From contig JBJHBJ010000002.1 of the NCBI GenBank assembly GCA_050485425.1, positions 1 to 64,000 on the forward strand: DNA of 64,000 nt, in the 5' to 3' direction. Both the position numbers and the translations under genes were made by a program. This DNA comes from LSCE01 sp050485425 (GTDB lineage Bacteria; Pseudomonadota; Gammaproteobacteria; Nitrococcales; Aquisalimonadaceae). This document shows, one piece after another, positions 43,432 to 52,630 of the stretch. The notes under the pieces are model-generated. The model had not been told where the DNA came from, ran no database searches, and saw only the letters and a list, made by a program, of their open reading frames with translations. Numbering within the stretch: position 1 is the stretch's first letter; the number at the start of each line of letters is the position of its first letter.

Positions 43432-45228
43432 ATGCTGATCAATGATCGAGACCTGCAGTTCCTGCTCTACGAGTTGCTCGACACGGATGCGCTGACCCGG
43501 CGCGCGCGTTATGCCGAGCACAGCCGCGACACCTTCAACGCCGCGCTGGAGACGGCCCGGCAGATTGCCGAGGAGCAGTTCGCTCCGCACAACCGCAAGG
43601 GTGACGAGCACGAGCCCGAGTTCAGGGATGGCGGGGCGGTCACCATCCCGGAGACCAAGACGGCCTGGCGGGCTTTCGCCGAAGCCGGCTTCATCGCCGC
43701 GCATCATGACGCGGAGCTGGGCGGCATGCAGTTGCCCACCACCGTGCAGCAGGCCTGCCAGAGCCATTTCTTCGCAGCCAATGTCTCCACCGCCGCCTAC
43801 CCGTTCCTGACCATTGCCGCGTCGAATCTCCTGCATGCGCATGGTTCCCCGGAACAGCAGGCGGTCTGGCTGCCGCCCATGCTGGAAGGCCGTTTTGCCG
43901 GAACCATGGCGCTGACGGAACCGCATGCCGGCTCCTCGCTGGGGGATCTGCGCACCCGGGCCATTCCGCAGCCCGACGGCAGCTACCGTATCGTCGGCAA
44001 CAAGATCTACATCTCCGGCGGGGACCAGGACATTACCGAGAACATCGTGCACATGACCCTGGCTCGCATCGAGGGTGCGCCGGCGGGCGTCAAGGGCATC
44101 TCGCTGTTCATCGTGCCCAAGTACCGGCTGGACGCGGACGGCAATCCGGCCGAGCGCAACGACGTCACGCTGGCAGGCCTGCTGCACAAGATGGGCTATC
44201 GCGGCACCACGTCCACCGTGCTCAACTTCGGCGACGGCGGCGACTGTCACGGTTACCTGGTGGGCGAGCCCCACAAGGGCCTCGCCTACATGTTCCACAT
44301 GATGAACGAGGCCCGCATCGGTGTGGGCGTGGGTGCCACCATGCTTGCCTACACCGGCTACCTGCACAGCCTGGATTTCGCACGCAATCGGCCGCAGGGT
44401 CGACCGGCGGACCGCAAGGGCGAGGGCGGTCAGATACCGATCATCGAGCACGCGGACGTACGGCGCATGTTGCTGGCACAGAAGGCATACGCCGAAGGCG
44501 GCCTGGCACTGTGCCTGTACGCCTCGCGGCTGTTCGACGATACCACGACGGCGCCCGAGGCGGCCGAGCGGGAGCGTGCCCAGCAACTGCTGGACCTGAT
44601 GACGCCCATCGTCAAGTCCTGGACGGCCGACTACGGGGTGAAGGCCAATGACCTGGCGATCCAGGTCCTGGGCGGCAGTGGCTACACCCGCGATTACCCG
44701 GTCGAGCAGTTCTACCGCGACAACCGCCTGAACCCCATTCACGAGGGCACCAACGGGATCCAGGCACTGGACCTGCTGGGCCGCAAGATGGGACAGGCCG
44801 GAGGCGCCGGCTTCAGGGCGTTACTGGAGGACGTGCAACAGACATTGCACGACGCCGGAAGCCATCAGGAACTGGCGGACATCACCGGGCAACTGAAGAC
44901 GGCTTGCCAGATCGTGGCGGGTACGGCGGAAATGCTGGCCAACGCCGGTACCACCCACGGCCCTGTAAGGGTGCTGGCGAACGCCAGCGTGTTCCTGGAC
45001 ATGATGGGACGCTTTGCCGTGAGCTGGCTTTGGTTACGCCAGGCCGTACTGGCCGAAGCCGCGCTGAGTGCGGGTGGCCTGAACGCGCAGGAGCAGGCGT
45101 TCTATCAGGGCAAGCGCCAGGCCGCCCGCTACTATCTGCGCTGGGAGCTGCCGGCGGTTCATCAGCAGGCGGAATTGCTGCAATCGCTGGACGACACCAC
45201 GCTGGAAATGCAGGACGGATGGTTTTGA
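43432..45228 (+). CDS. Acyl-CoA dehydrogenase family protein with C-terminal extension
   Basis: The 598-residue flavoprotein is longer than ordinary acyl-CoA dehydrogenases (about 380) and belongs to the group with an extra C-terminal helical domain. The FAD/substrate region shows MALTEPHAGSSLGDLRTRA, KIYISGGDQDI and the C-terminal LGGSGYTRDYPVEQFYRDNRLNPIHEGTNGIQ stretch with the usual catalytic-region Glu. It introduces the alpha-beta double bond in acyl-CoA. It lies in the TetR-headed run. Chain-length preference unknown. Confidence 0.92.
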   Translation: MLINDRDLQFLLYELLDTDALTRRARYAEHSRDTFNAALETARQIAEEQFAPHNRKGDEHEPEFRDGGAVTIPETKTAWRAFAEAGFIAAHHDAELGGMQLPTTVQQACQSHFFAANVSTAAYPFLTIAASNLLHAHGSPEQQAVWLPPMLEGRFAGTMALTEPHAGSSLGDLRTRAIPQPDGSYRIVGNKIYISGGDQDITENIVHMTLARIEGAPAGVKGISLFIVPKYRLDADGNPAERNDVTLAGLLHKMGYRGTTSTVLNFGDGGDCHGYLVGEPHKGLAYMFHMMNEARIGVGVGATMLAYTGYLHSLDFARNRPQGRPADRKGEGGQIPIIEHADVRRMLLAQKAYAEGGLALCLYASRLFDDTTTAPEAAERERAQQLLDLMTPIVKSWTADYGVKANDLAIQVLGGSGYTRDYPVEQFYRDNRLNPIHEGTNGIQALDLLGRKMGQAGGAGFRALLEDVQQTLHDAGSHQELADITGQLKTACQIVAGTAEMLANAGTTHGPVRVLANASVFLDMMGRFAVSWLWLRQAVLAEAALSAGGLNAQEQAFYQGKRQAARYYLRWELPAVHQQAELLQSLDDTTLEMQDGWF

Positions 45229-45294
45229 TCGGCTCCAGCCTTACCGCCTGCGGGGCGGCCCGTTGAACAACTGAATATTGCGAGGAGACAGAAC

Positions 45295-46302
45295 ATGAGT
45301 CAGGACAACGTACAGGTCACGCTGGCCAGCCGGCCCGTGGGTGAACCGAAGAGCAGCGACTTCGAGGTGATCAGCGCTCCCGTTCCCGAGCCGGGGGAGG
45401 GAGAGGTACTGATGGCTGTTGAATACATTTCGCTGGACCCGGCGATGCGTGGCTGGATGAACGAGGGACGCTCCTACATCACGCCGGTGGGCCTCGGCGA
45501 AGTGATGCGCGCTGGCGGTGTCGGCCGTGTGGTGCGTTCCAACCACCCGGACTTCCAGGAAGGCGATACGGTCAGTGGCCAACCGGGTGCCCAGGAGTTT
45601 GCGGTGCTCAAGGGCGACGAACTGATCAAGGTGGATGCATCAGTGGCACCGCTGCCCCGTTATCTCGGGGTGCTCGGCATGCCCGGCATGACGGCGTATT
45701 TCGGTCTGCTGGACGTGGGGCAGCCCAAAGCCGGCGAAACGGTACTGATTTCCGGGGCGGCAGGGGCGGTCGGGTCCACCGTTGGACAGATCGCCAAGCT
45801 GAAAGGCTGCCGGGTGGTCGGCATCGCCGGCGGCGCCGAGAAATGCGACTATGCCCGGCAGCTGGGATTCGACGACGTGATCGACTACAAGTCGGAGCAC
45901 CTGTTCAAGCGCGTCAAGGAAGCCTGTCCGGACGGCGTGGATGTGTTTTTCGACAATGTCGGCGGACAGGCGCTGGAAGCGGCGCTTGCCAGGCTGCGGC
46001 TGAAGGCCCGCGTTGTTCTCTGCGGCGCCATTTCGCAGTACAACATCACCGAGCGGCCCACCGGTCCGGCCAATTACATGTCGCTGCTGGTGAACCGGGC
46101 ACGCATGGAGGGGTTCGTGGTGTTTGACTACAAGCACCGCTACCCGGAGGCGGCCCGGGAGATGGCCGGCTGGATCAATGAAGGCAAACTGCAGGCCAGG
46201 GAGCACATCGTCGAGGGGCTGCCGGATTTCCACACGCACCTGATGATGCTGTTCCGGGGCGAGAATTTCGGAAAGCTGGTGCTCAAGGTCGCGAAAGGCT
46301 GA
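45295..46302 (+). CDS. NADP-dependent enone reductase (zinc-less MDR, CurA/PTGR-like)
   Basis: The 335-residue medium-chain reductase lacks structural zinc cysteines. SLDPAMRGWMNEGRSYI is a signature of the leukotriene B4 12-hydroxydehydrogenase/CurA subfamily; the nucleotide site is SGAAGAVGSTVGQIAKLKGC, and VFFDNVGG and GAISQYN follow. It reduces carbon-carbon double bonds of enones with NADPH. GAGGAG precedes the ATG. It belongs with the acyl-CoA genes upstream. Confidence 0.92.
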   Translation: MSQDNVQVTLASRPVGEPKSSDFEVISAPVPEPGEGEVLMAVEYISLDPAMRGWMNEGRSYITPVGLGEVMRAGGVGRVVRSNHPDFQEGDTVSGQPGAQEFAVLKGDELIKVDASVAPLPRYLGVLGMPGMTAYFGLLDVGQPKAGETVLISGAAGAVGSTVGQIAKLKGCRVVGIAGGAEKCDYARQLGFDDVIDYKSEHLFKRVKEACPDGVDVFFDNVGGQALEAALARLRLKARVVLCGAISQYNITERPTGPANYMSLLVNRARMEGFVVFDYKHRYPEAAREMAGWINEGKLQAREHIVEGLPDFHTHLMMLFRGENFGKLVLKVAKG

Positions 46303-46338
46303 GCGCTGCCAATCATTCATTCGAGGAGGACAGGATAC

Positions 46339-47319
46339 ATGCGAGCTGTAATCTGCAAGGAATACGGACCACCGGAAAGCCTCGTGGTGGGGGATCTGGA
46401 AACGCGCCCGGTGGGTGACGGCGACGTGCGCATTGCGGTGCATGCCTGCGGCGTCAACTTTCCGGACACGCTGATCATCCAGGGCAAGTACCAGTTCAAG
46501 CCGGAGATGCCGTTCGCCCCCGGTTCGGAAGTGGCCGGCGAGGTGATCGAAGCGGGTTCGAAAGTGCAGAACCTGAAGCCCGGTGACCGCGTCATGGCCA
46601 TGGTCGGTCATGGTGGCTTCGCCGAAGAGGTGGTGATCGGCGCCGAGCGGGTCATGCCGATGCCGGACGGGGTTGCATATGAGGTTGCTGCCGGTTTTCC
46701 GATGGTCTACGGCACGTCCTACCATGCCTTGAAACAGCGCGCGCAGTTGCAGCCGGGCGAGAATCTGCTGGTGCTCGGCGCCTCCGGTGGGGTCGGCCTG
46801 GCCGCCGTGGAACTGGGCAAGGCCATGGGCGCTCGCGTGATCGCCGCCGCCAGCAGCGAGGAGAAGCTGAAACTGGCGAAGGAGCACGGCGCGGACGAAC
46901 TGGTCAACTACAGTGAGGGCAGCCTGAAGGACAAGGTGAAGGAACTGACCGACGGCAAGGGCGCCGACGTGATCTACGATCCCGTGGGCGGCGACGCGTT
47001 CGACCAATCCCTACGCTGCGTCAACTGGAACGGACGCATCCTGGTGGTGGGCTTCGCCAGCGGTCGCATTCCGCAGGCGCCGGCCAACCTGCCGTTGCTG
47101 AAGGGGTCGAGCATCGTCGGGGTGTTCTGGGGGGATTTCGTACGCCGCCAGCCCAAGGACAACATGGTCAATTTCCAGGAGCTGTTCGGTTTCCTGAAGG
47201 ACGGCAGGATCCGCCCGCATGTGTCTGCCACTTTCAGCCTGGAGGAGGCGCCCCAGGCGTTGAATCATCTGGTAAGCCGCAAGGCAACCGGCAAGGTGGT
47301 CGTGAAGGTGCGGGACTGA
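46339..47319 (+). CDS. NADPH:quinone oxidoreductase family protein
   Basis: The 326-residue zinc-less MDR protein has VNFPDTLIIQGKYQFKPEMPFAPGSEVAG, the nucleotide site VLGASGGVGLAAVELGKAMGA and YDPVGGDAFDQSLRC, typical of quinone oxidoreductase/acryloyl-CoA reductase-like enzymes. GAGGAGG precedes the ATG. It closes the TetR-SDR-ACAD-MDR run. It may act on quinones or unsaturated acyl thioesters. Confidence 0.92.
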   Translation: MRAVICKEYGPPESLVVGDLETRPVGDGDVRIAVHACGVNFPDTLIIQGKYQFKPEMPFAPGSEVAGEVIEAGSKVQNLKPGDRVMAMVGHGGFAEEVVIGAERVMPMPDGVAYEVAAGFPMVYGTSYHALKQRAQLQPGENLLVLGASGGVGLAAVELGKAMGARVIAAASSEEKLKLAKEHGADELVNYSEGSLKDKVKELTDGKGADVIYDPVGGDAFDQSLRCVNWNGRILVVGFASGRIPQAPANLPLLKGSSIVGVFWGDFVRRQPKDNMVNFQELFGFLKDGRIRPHVSATFSLEEAPQALNHLVSRKATGKVVVKVRD

Positions 47320-47415
47320 TCCGGCAGGCAGTGCGGTGAAATGAACTCGGTGCGCAGGCGCATGACGTCTGCGCACCGCTTTACGCCGGAGAAAATGGGA
47401 CTCACTGCGTTGTAC

Positions 47416-47829
47416 TCACGCGGCCTCTTTCGCCGCGATTTCCCGGATGCGCTCCACCATGGCGAAAAAGCCGTTCCGGCGGTTGGGAGTCAGCTGCTGC
47501 TCCAGGCCCAGTTGCGTGAACAGCGCTTCGATGTCCGTGGCCTGGATCTCGTCCGGGGTACGGTCGGAATAGGCCATGAGTATGATCGCGATCAGCCCCT
47601 TGACGATGAAGGCATCGCTGTCGGCGCTGAACTCAAGGCGCGGCGGATCGCCCGCCTTCACGCTGTGGATGAGCCACACATTGCTGGTGCAGCCCTCCAC
47701 GCGGTTTGCCTCGATCTGGGCTTCCGCCGGCAACGGCGGCAACTGACGCCCGAGGTCGATCAGCAGGCGGTAGCGCTCCTCCCAGTTGTCGAGGAATTCG
47801 AAGTTTTCCACCAGCTCTTCGAGGCGCAT
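47416..47829 (-). CDS. sufE: Sulfur acceptor protein SufE
   Basis: The 137-residue protein has the SufE core: NWEERYRLLIDLGRQLPPLP, the sulfur-accepting Cys in VEGCTSNVWL and KGLIAIILMAYSDRTPDEI. SufE takes persulfide from SufS and passes it to SufB. AGGA precedes ATG 47829. It is 33 kb from the suf operon, which already has sufU, so this organism seems to have both kinds of acceptor. Confidence 0.94.
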   Translation of the reverse strand: MRLEELVENFEFLDNWEERYRLLIDLGRQLPPLPAEAQIEANRVEGCTSNVWLIHSVKAGDPPRLEFSADSDAFIVKGLIAIILMAYSDRTPDEIQATDIEALFTQLGLEQQLTPNRRNGFFAMVERIREIAAKEAA

Positions 47830-48009
47830 CAAGTCCTACCTTGTGTCCAATATGTCTGTACAAGAATAACATAGGGGGGCGGGGCTTCGGCCAGGCGGGC
47901 TACGGCCAAGAGTTTTTCCCGGAAGGAGCCGGGTGGCCTTATGGCATACTTTCCGGGAGGTGAGTAAGGTCCCTCCGGACGATCAACGGCAAATTTGAGT
48001 GACTCTGAC

Positions 48010-48264
48010 ATGCTGGTAGTCGAATTCTACGGAGTGCTGCAGCAGGTTGCCGGCACCCGTTCCATGGAACTGGATACCCCGCAAACGGACGTCACGGTGG
48101 AACAGGCGCTGGACCTGCTGCGCGAGCGGGTTCCCGGCCTGGCGGAACACTTGCCGAGGGTGGCCTGTGCCCAGGCGGAAAATCTGGTTCGCCGTGATCA
48201 TGTGGTGGATACCCACCGTCCCTTGGTGCTGTTACCGCCGGTGAGCGGCGGCGGTGGGAGGTGA
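48010..48264 (+). CDS. moaD: Molybdopterin synthase small subunit MoaD
   Basis: The 84-residue beta-grasp protein (LVVEFYGVLQQVAG, VEQALDLLRERVPGL, NLVRRDHVVD) is MoaD, the sulfur carrier of molybdopterin synthase. MoaD must end in Gly-Gly for adenylation; here the LLPPVSGG that aligns with the usual end is followed by GGR before the stop. The GGGAGGTGAG encoding this tail doubles as the ribosome site of moaE, 1 bp downstream. The start is ATG 48010; TTG 47995 is a weaker option. Either the tail is trimmed or this copy works in a non-standard way. Confidence 0.88.
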   Translation: MLVVEFYGVLQQVAGTRSMELDTPQTDVTVEQALDLLRERVPGLAEHLPRVACAQAENLVRRDHVVDTHRPLVLLPPVSGGGGR

Positions 48265-48265
48265 G

Positions 48266-48703
48266 ATGACCTGGATGACCGATGAACCGCTGCTGATGGA
48301 CCAGTTGCTGGAAGAGACGGCCGATGACACCTGTGGCGCCCTGGTGGTGTTCGCAGGCACCGTGCGGGATCACCATGAGGGGCGTGGCGTTCGCGGCATG
48401 AGCTATTCCGCTTACAAGCCTATGGCAGACAAGGTGCTGCAGGATCTGGAACAGGAGACTCTGGAGCGTTTCCCGGTGGAGCGGTGCCGCATCATGCACA
48501 GGACCGGGGACCTGGGCATTGGCGACGCCAGCGTGCTGGTCGTGGTCCGGTCCCATCACCGCGCCGATGCCTTCGAGGCGGCTCGTTACGCCATCGACAC
48601 GCTGAAAGTCCGCCTGCCGGTCTGGAAGCACGACGAGTACACTGACGGCTCACGCGCCTATCAGGACGGCGTGCCGCTGGAAACCCCGGATTCCGAATCC
48701 TGA
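48266..48703 (+). CDS. moaE: Molybdopterin synthase catalytic subunit MoaE
   Basis: The 145-residue protein has CGALVVFAGTVRDHHEG, MSYSAYKPMADKVL and the active-site lysine region LPVWKHDEYTDGS of MoaE. It converts cPMP to molybdopterin using MoaD thiocarboxylate. A strong GGGAGG precedes the ATG, and the gene is tightly linked to moaD upstream and moaB downstream (14 bp). Confidence 0.96.
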   Translation: MTWMTDEPLLMDQLLEETADDTCGALVVFAGTVRDHHEGRGVRGMSYSAYKPMADKVLQDLEQETLERFPVERCRIMHRTGDLGIGDASVLVVVRSHHRADAFEAARYAIDTLKVRLPVWKHDEYTDGSRAYQDGVPLETPDSES

Positions 48704-48717
48704 GAGGAGGGCTGGAC

Positions 48718-49251
48718 ATGACCGGTCTGGAACCCGACGCCGACGGCTTTCTGGCCCTGCCCATTGCCGTGTTGACGGTTTCCGATACCCGCACGGAAGA
48801 TGACGACAAGTCCGGCCATCTCCTGGCTGCCCGCCTGGAGAAGGCGGGGCATCGCCTCGTCGACAAAAGCATTGTGCCGGACGACATCTACCAGGTGCGT
48901 GCGGTGGTTTCACGCTGGATCGCGGACGAAGCGGTCAAGGTGGTTATCAGCACCGGGGGTACCGGGATTACCGGGCGGGATACCACGCCGGAAGCGATAC
49001 GGCCACTGATGGACATGGAAATCGAGGGCTTCGGCGAGTTGTTCCGGCACCTGTCTTTCCAGGAAATCGGCAGTTCCACCGTGCAGTCGCGCGCGCTGGG
49101 CGGCGTTGCCAACGGAACGCTGCTGTTTGTCCTGCCGGGGTCCTCCGGCGCCTGCCGCACCGCCTGGGACGGTGTGATAGAGCCGCAACTGGACCTGCGG
49201 ACCAAGCCGTGCAATTTCGTCTCGCTGATGCCACGGCTGCGGGAGCGATAG
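48718..49251 (+). CDS. moaB: MoaB/Mog-type molybdopterin protein
   Basis: The 177-residue protein has the MPT-binding fold with VLTVSDTR, STGGTGITGRD and LPGSSGACRTAWDGVI. MoaB-like proteins adenylate molybdopterin in some organisms (Mog activity) and are of uncertain role in E. coli. GGAGG precedes the ATG. The stop codon lies in a hexanucleotide repeat. It closes moaDE-moaB. Confidence 0.94.
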   Translation: MTGLEPDADGFLALPIAVLTVSDTRTEDDDKSGHLLAARLEKAGHRLVDKSIVPDDIYQVRAVVSRWIADEAVKVVISTGGTGITGRDTTPEAIRPLMDMEIEGFGELFRHLSFQEIGSSTVQSRALGGVANGTLLFVLPGSSGACRTAWDGVIEPQLDLRTKPCNFVSLMPRLRER

Positions 49252-49264
49252 CGATAGCGATAGC
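49246..49264 (+). repeat. Hexanucleotide repeat GCGATA x3 over the moaB stop
   Basis: Three tandem GCGATA units place TAG codons in frame at 49249, 49255 and 49261, so the moaB end has three successive in-frame stops. Probably simple slippage. Confidence 0.85.
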
Positions 49265-49373
49265 GCCCGATCGCGGTTGCACGCTCTCTCGGGTGGCCAT
49301 GAACTTGCCCTTCGCTCCGATGATCTATGCTGTGTAGTGTTTCTTACGTATCAACATGATGGGGAGACGCTCC

Positions 49374-49916
49374 ATGAAATCGCTGATCGCCTGGACGATT
49401 CCGTTTGCCCTGCTTCTGACGCCTTTGGCCGCCGTGCCCGCTTCCGAAGGCAACGGCCCCGAGGCACAGGCCCGGTTCGTCAATGCCGAGGGCGAAGAGA
49501 TCGGTACCGCTCAGCTTCGACAGGGCCCGAACGGCACGCTCATCGTCCTGGACCTGGAAGGCCTCCCGCCCGGCCCCAAGGCCATCCATATCCACAGCAA
49601 GGGCACCTGTGACGATCATGATCACGGCTTCCAGGACTCCGCCGGGCATCTCAACCCCGACGGCAGCAAGCATGGGCTGATGAATCCCGAAGGCCCGGAT
49701 GCCGGCGATCTGAACAACTTCTATGTGCATGATAACGGCTACGCCTGGGCGGAGCTGTTCAACGCCCGGGCCAGTCTCGACGGCTCCGTCGGCGCGAGGA
49801 TCCTGGATGATGACGGCGCTGCGCTGGTCATCCACGAAAACCCGGACGACCACCACACGCAGCCCATCGGCGGTGCCGGCGCGCGTATTGCCTGTGGGGT
49901 TATCGAAGCAAAATAA
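49374..49916 (+). CDS. sodC: Periplasmic Cu,Zn superoxide dismutase
   Basis: The 180-residue protein has a signal peptide (about 1-24) and the Cu,Zn-SOD fold: KAIHIHSKGTCDDHD with copper histidines and the disulfide Cys, GHLNPDGSKHG, DNNFYVHDNG-like metal region and GGAGARIACGVI with the second Cys. GGGGAG precedes the ATG at 49374; the few upstream in-frame codons are not used. It destroys superoxide in the periplasm. The next gene, a Rieske-like protein, is in the same direction. Confidence 0.94.
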   Translation: MKSLIAWTIPFALLLTPLAAVPASEGNGPEAQARFVNAEGEEIGTAQLRQGPNGTLIVLDLEGLPPGPKAIHIHSKGTCDDHDHGFQDSAGHLNPDGSKHGLMNPEGPDAGDLNNFYVHDNGYAWAELFNARASLDGSVGARILDDDGAALVIHENPDDHHTQPIGGAGARIACGVIEAK

Positions 49917-49973
49917 AGTGCTATTCCGGTACTCGGCCGGCAGCGTTGCTGCCGGCCTGTCGAGGAGTGTTGC

Positions 49974-50681
49974 ATGGATCGTCGTTCTTTCGTCAAGGCC
50001 TGCGCCCTGAGCGCGGGTTGTCTCGCCGTCGGCCCCCAGTTGGCCATTTCCTCCGACATGTCCCCGCGCCACTACCCGCGGGTGCGGCTGCTGAACGGCC
50101 GGGGACAGCCGCTGCGAGCGTCGGAGATCCGCCCACGCACCCATTACGTTTTTCCCTATCCGTATGCGTCCACCCCCTGTTTCCTGCTCAACATGGGCAG
50201 GCAGGTCCCGGGTGACCGCGGCCTGGAAACGGAGAACGGCGAGCGCTATCGATGGCCCGGGGGCGTTGGTCCGGAGCGGTCTCTGGTCGCGTACTCGGCG
50301 ATCTGCGCGCACAAGATGGCCCATCCGACCCCGGCGGTGAGCTACATCGGCTTTCGCGAGCCGAGGAACGGCGATGATCCCGAAACCGGCATGATCACCT
50401 GCTGCGCGGAGAACAGCCGCTACGATCCGTATCGCGGCGGCGCTGTCCTCTCGGGACCCGCGCGACAGCCGTTGGCGGCGATACTGCTGGAGCATGCGGA
50501 GGACAGCGACGAGCTGTTTGCTTACGGTACACTGGGAGGCGAGCTGTTCCGGCGATTCTTCTCCGAGTTCGAGGCCCGCTTGCAACTGGAGTATCCCAAC
50601 GGGGATGCACAGGAGCCGCTGGAGGGGGACGTGAATGTGGTCCGGCTGGAGGAATACAGCGCGAACATCATGCGCTGCTGA
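49974..50681 (+). CDS. Tat-exported Rieske-like protein lacking the second His motif
   Basis: The 235-residue protein begins with a twin-arginine signal (MDRRSFVKACALSAGC). A Rieske-type domain follows: C111-A-H113 in the first box and then TCC(143-144)AENSRYDPYRGGAVLSGPARQPL, matching the layout of a second Rieske box but with Glu146/Asn147 where the ligand His should be. So an ordinary [2Fe-2S] Rieske centre with two His cannot form as usual. Cys clusters at 143-144 might bind another metal. GAGGAG precedes the ATG. Role unknown; it is next to sodC. Confidence 0.75.
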   Translation: MDRRSFVKACALSAGCLAVGPQLAISSDMSPRHYPRVRLLNGRGQPLRASEIRPRTHYVFPYPYASTPCFLLNMGRQVPGDRGLETENGERYRWPGGVGPERSLVAYSAICAHKMAHPTPAVSYIGFREPRNGDDPETGMITCCAENSRYDPYRGGAVLSGPARQPLAAILLEHAEDSDELFAYGTLGGELFRRFFSEFEARLQLEYPNGDAQEPLEGDVNVVRLEEYSANIMRC

Positions 50682-50709
50682 TCCGGTCGGGGCCGGGGGT
50701 GGACGGGGT

Positions 50710-51369
50710 TCAGCCCCGGGCCGCCCGCAGCATCCGCAGCAGTTCGCGGTTGTTCTTGCGCTCGGCGATCACCAGCGCCGTGGTGCCGTTGTCGTCCCGG
50801 GTTTCCGGGTCCAGGCCCAGATCCAGCAGGGTGCGTACCATGGCGACGTTGTTCAGTTCGGTGGCGCGCATCAGCAGCGTCCAGCCGTAGACGTCACGTG
50901 TGTCCATGTCCGCCCCCAGTTCGGCCAGCGCGCGTACGCTGTCGGTATGGCCCTTGGAGGTGGCCAGCATCAGCGGCGTCCAGCCGTGCCGAACGCGATG
51001 GTTGGGGTCGGCGCCGGCCTCGATCAACTGTCGGATCACCCCGGTTCTGCCGTTGACCGAGGCATACATCAACGCCGTTCCACCCTTGGGATTGGTGCGA
51101 TCCACTTCCGCACCGTACTGCAGCAAAAGGTCCACCACGCCGGTATGGCCTGCCTCTGCAGCCCACATCAGCGCCGTCTTGCCCTGATATTCTCCGTTCG
51201 AACTGCTGGCTTCCGGTGAGACCCCCTGGTCCAGCAGAATGGATACGCGACTCGTCTGGCCATCCACGACGGCGTTCAGCAACGCCTGTGCGGATGCCGC
51301 GAAAGCCGTACCGGAGAACGAAAAAAGGAAAAACAGGAACACCAACGGGCGTAGGGGATGCGGTATCAT
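50710..51369 (-). CDS. Exported ankyrin-repeat protein
   Basis: The 219-residue protein has a hydrophobic signal (PLVFLFFLFSFSGTAFA) followed by about five ankyrin repeats (GKTALMWAAEAGHTGVVDLLLQYGAEVDR, GGTALMYASVNGRTGVIRQLIEAGADPN and so on). Ankyrin proteins in the periplasm often pair with redox enzymes such as catalase. I start at ATG 51369; an upstream ATG would add a polar stretch before the signal. It is divergent from apbC. Partner unknown. Confidence 0.85.
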   Translation of the reverse strand: MIPHPLRPLVFLFFLFSFSGTAFAASAQALLNAVVDGQTSRVSILLDQGVSPEASSSNGEYQGKTALMWAAEAGHTGVVDLLLQYGAEVDRTNPKGGTALMYASVNGRTGVIRQLIEAGADPNHRVRHGWTPLMLATSKGHTDSVRALAELGADMDTRDVYGWTLLMRATELNNVAMVRTLLDLGLDPETRDDNGTTALVIAERKNNRELLRMLRAARG

Positions 51370-51481
51370 GGCGTCATCCGATGCGGGCGTGGACAGGTCT
51401 GGTGATAACAGATCTGGTCTGGCCACGCAACCGCGAAGTCATTTACCGGCCAGGTACATGGCCGGTCAGCAGGAGGTAACC

Positions 51482-52573
<1,092 letters not shown>

Positions 52574-52630
52574 CCGGGCAGAGTCGCCGGCATGGGGCTT
52601 CCGTGCCGGCGGCAGCCGCCGCAGCGGCAA

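Noticed and set aside
42595..44742. 715-codon open frame opposite the SDR and acyl-CoA dehydrogenase genes
   Set aside because: It is the codon-position mirror of two well-supported genes and shows no recognisable domain.
47930..48009. Molybdenum-cofactor riboswitch upstream of moaD
   Set aside because: Some G-rich pairing exists but I could not fit the conserved Moco RNA core; a covariance-model search would decide.
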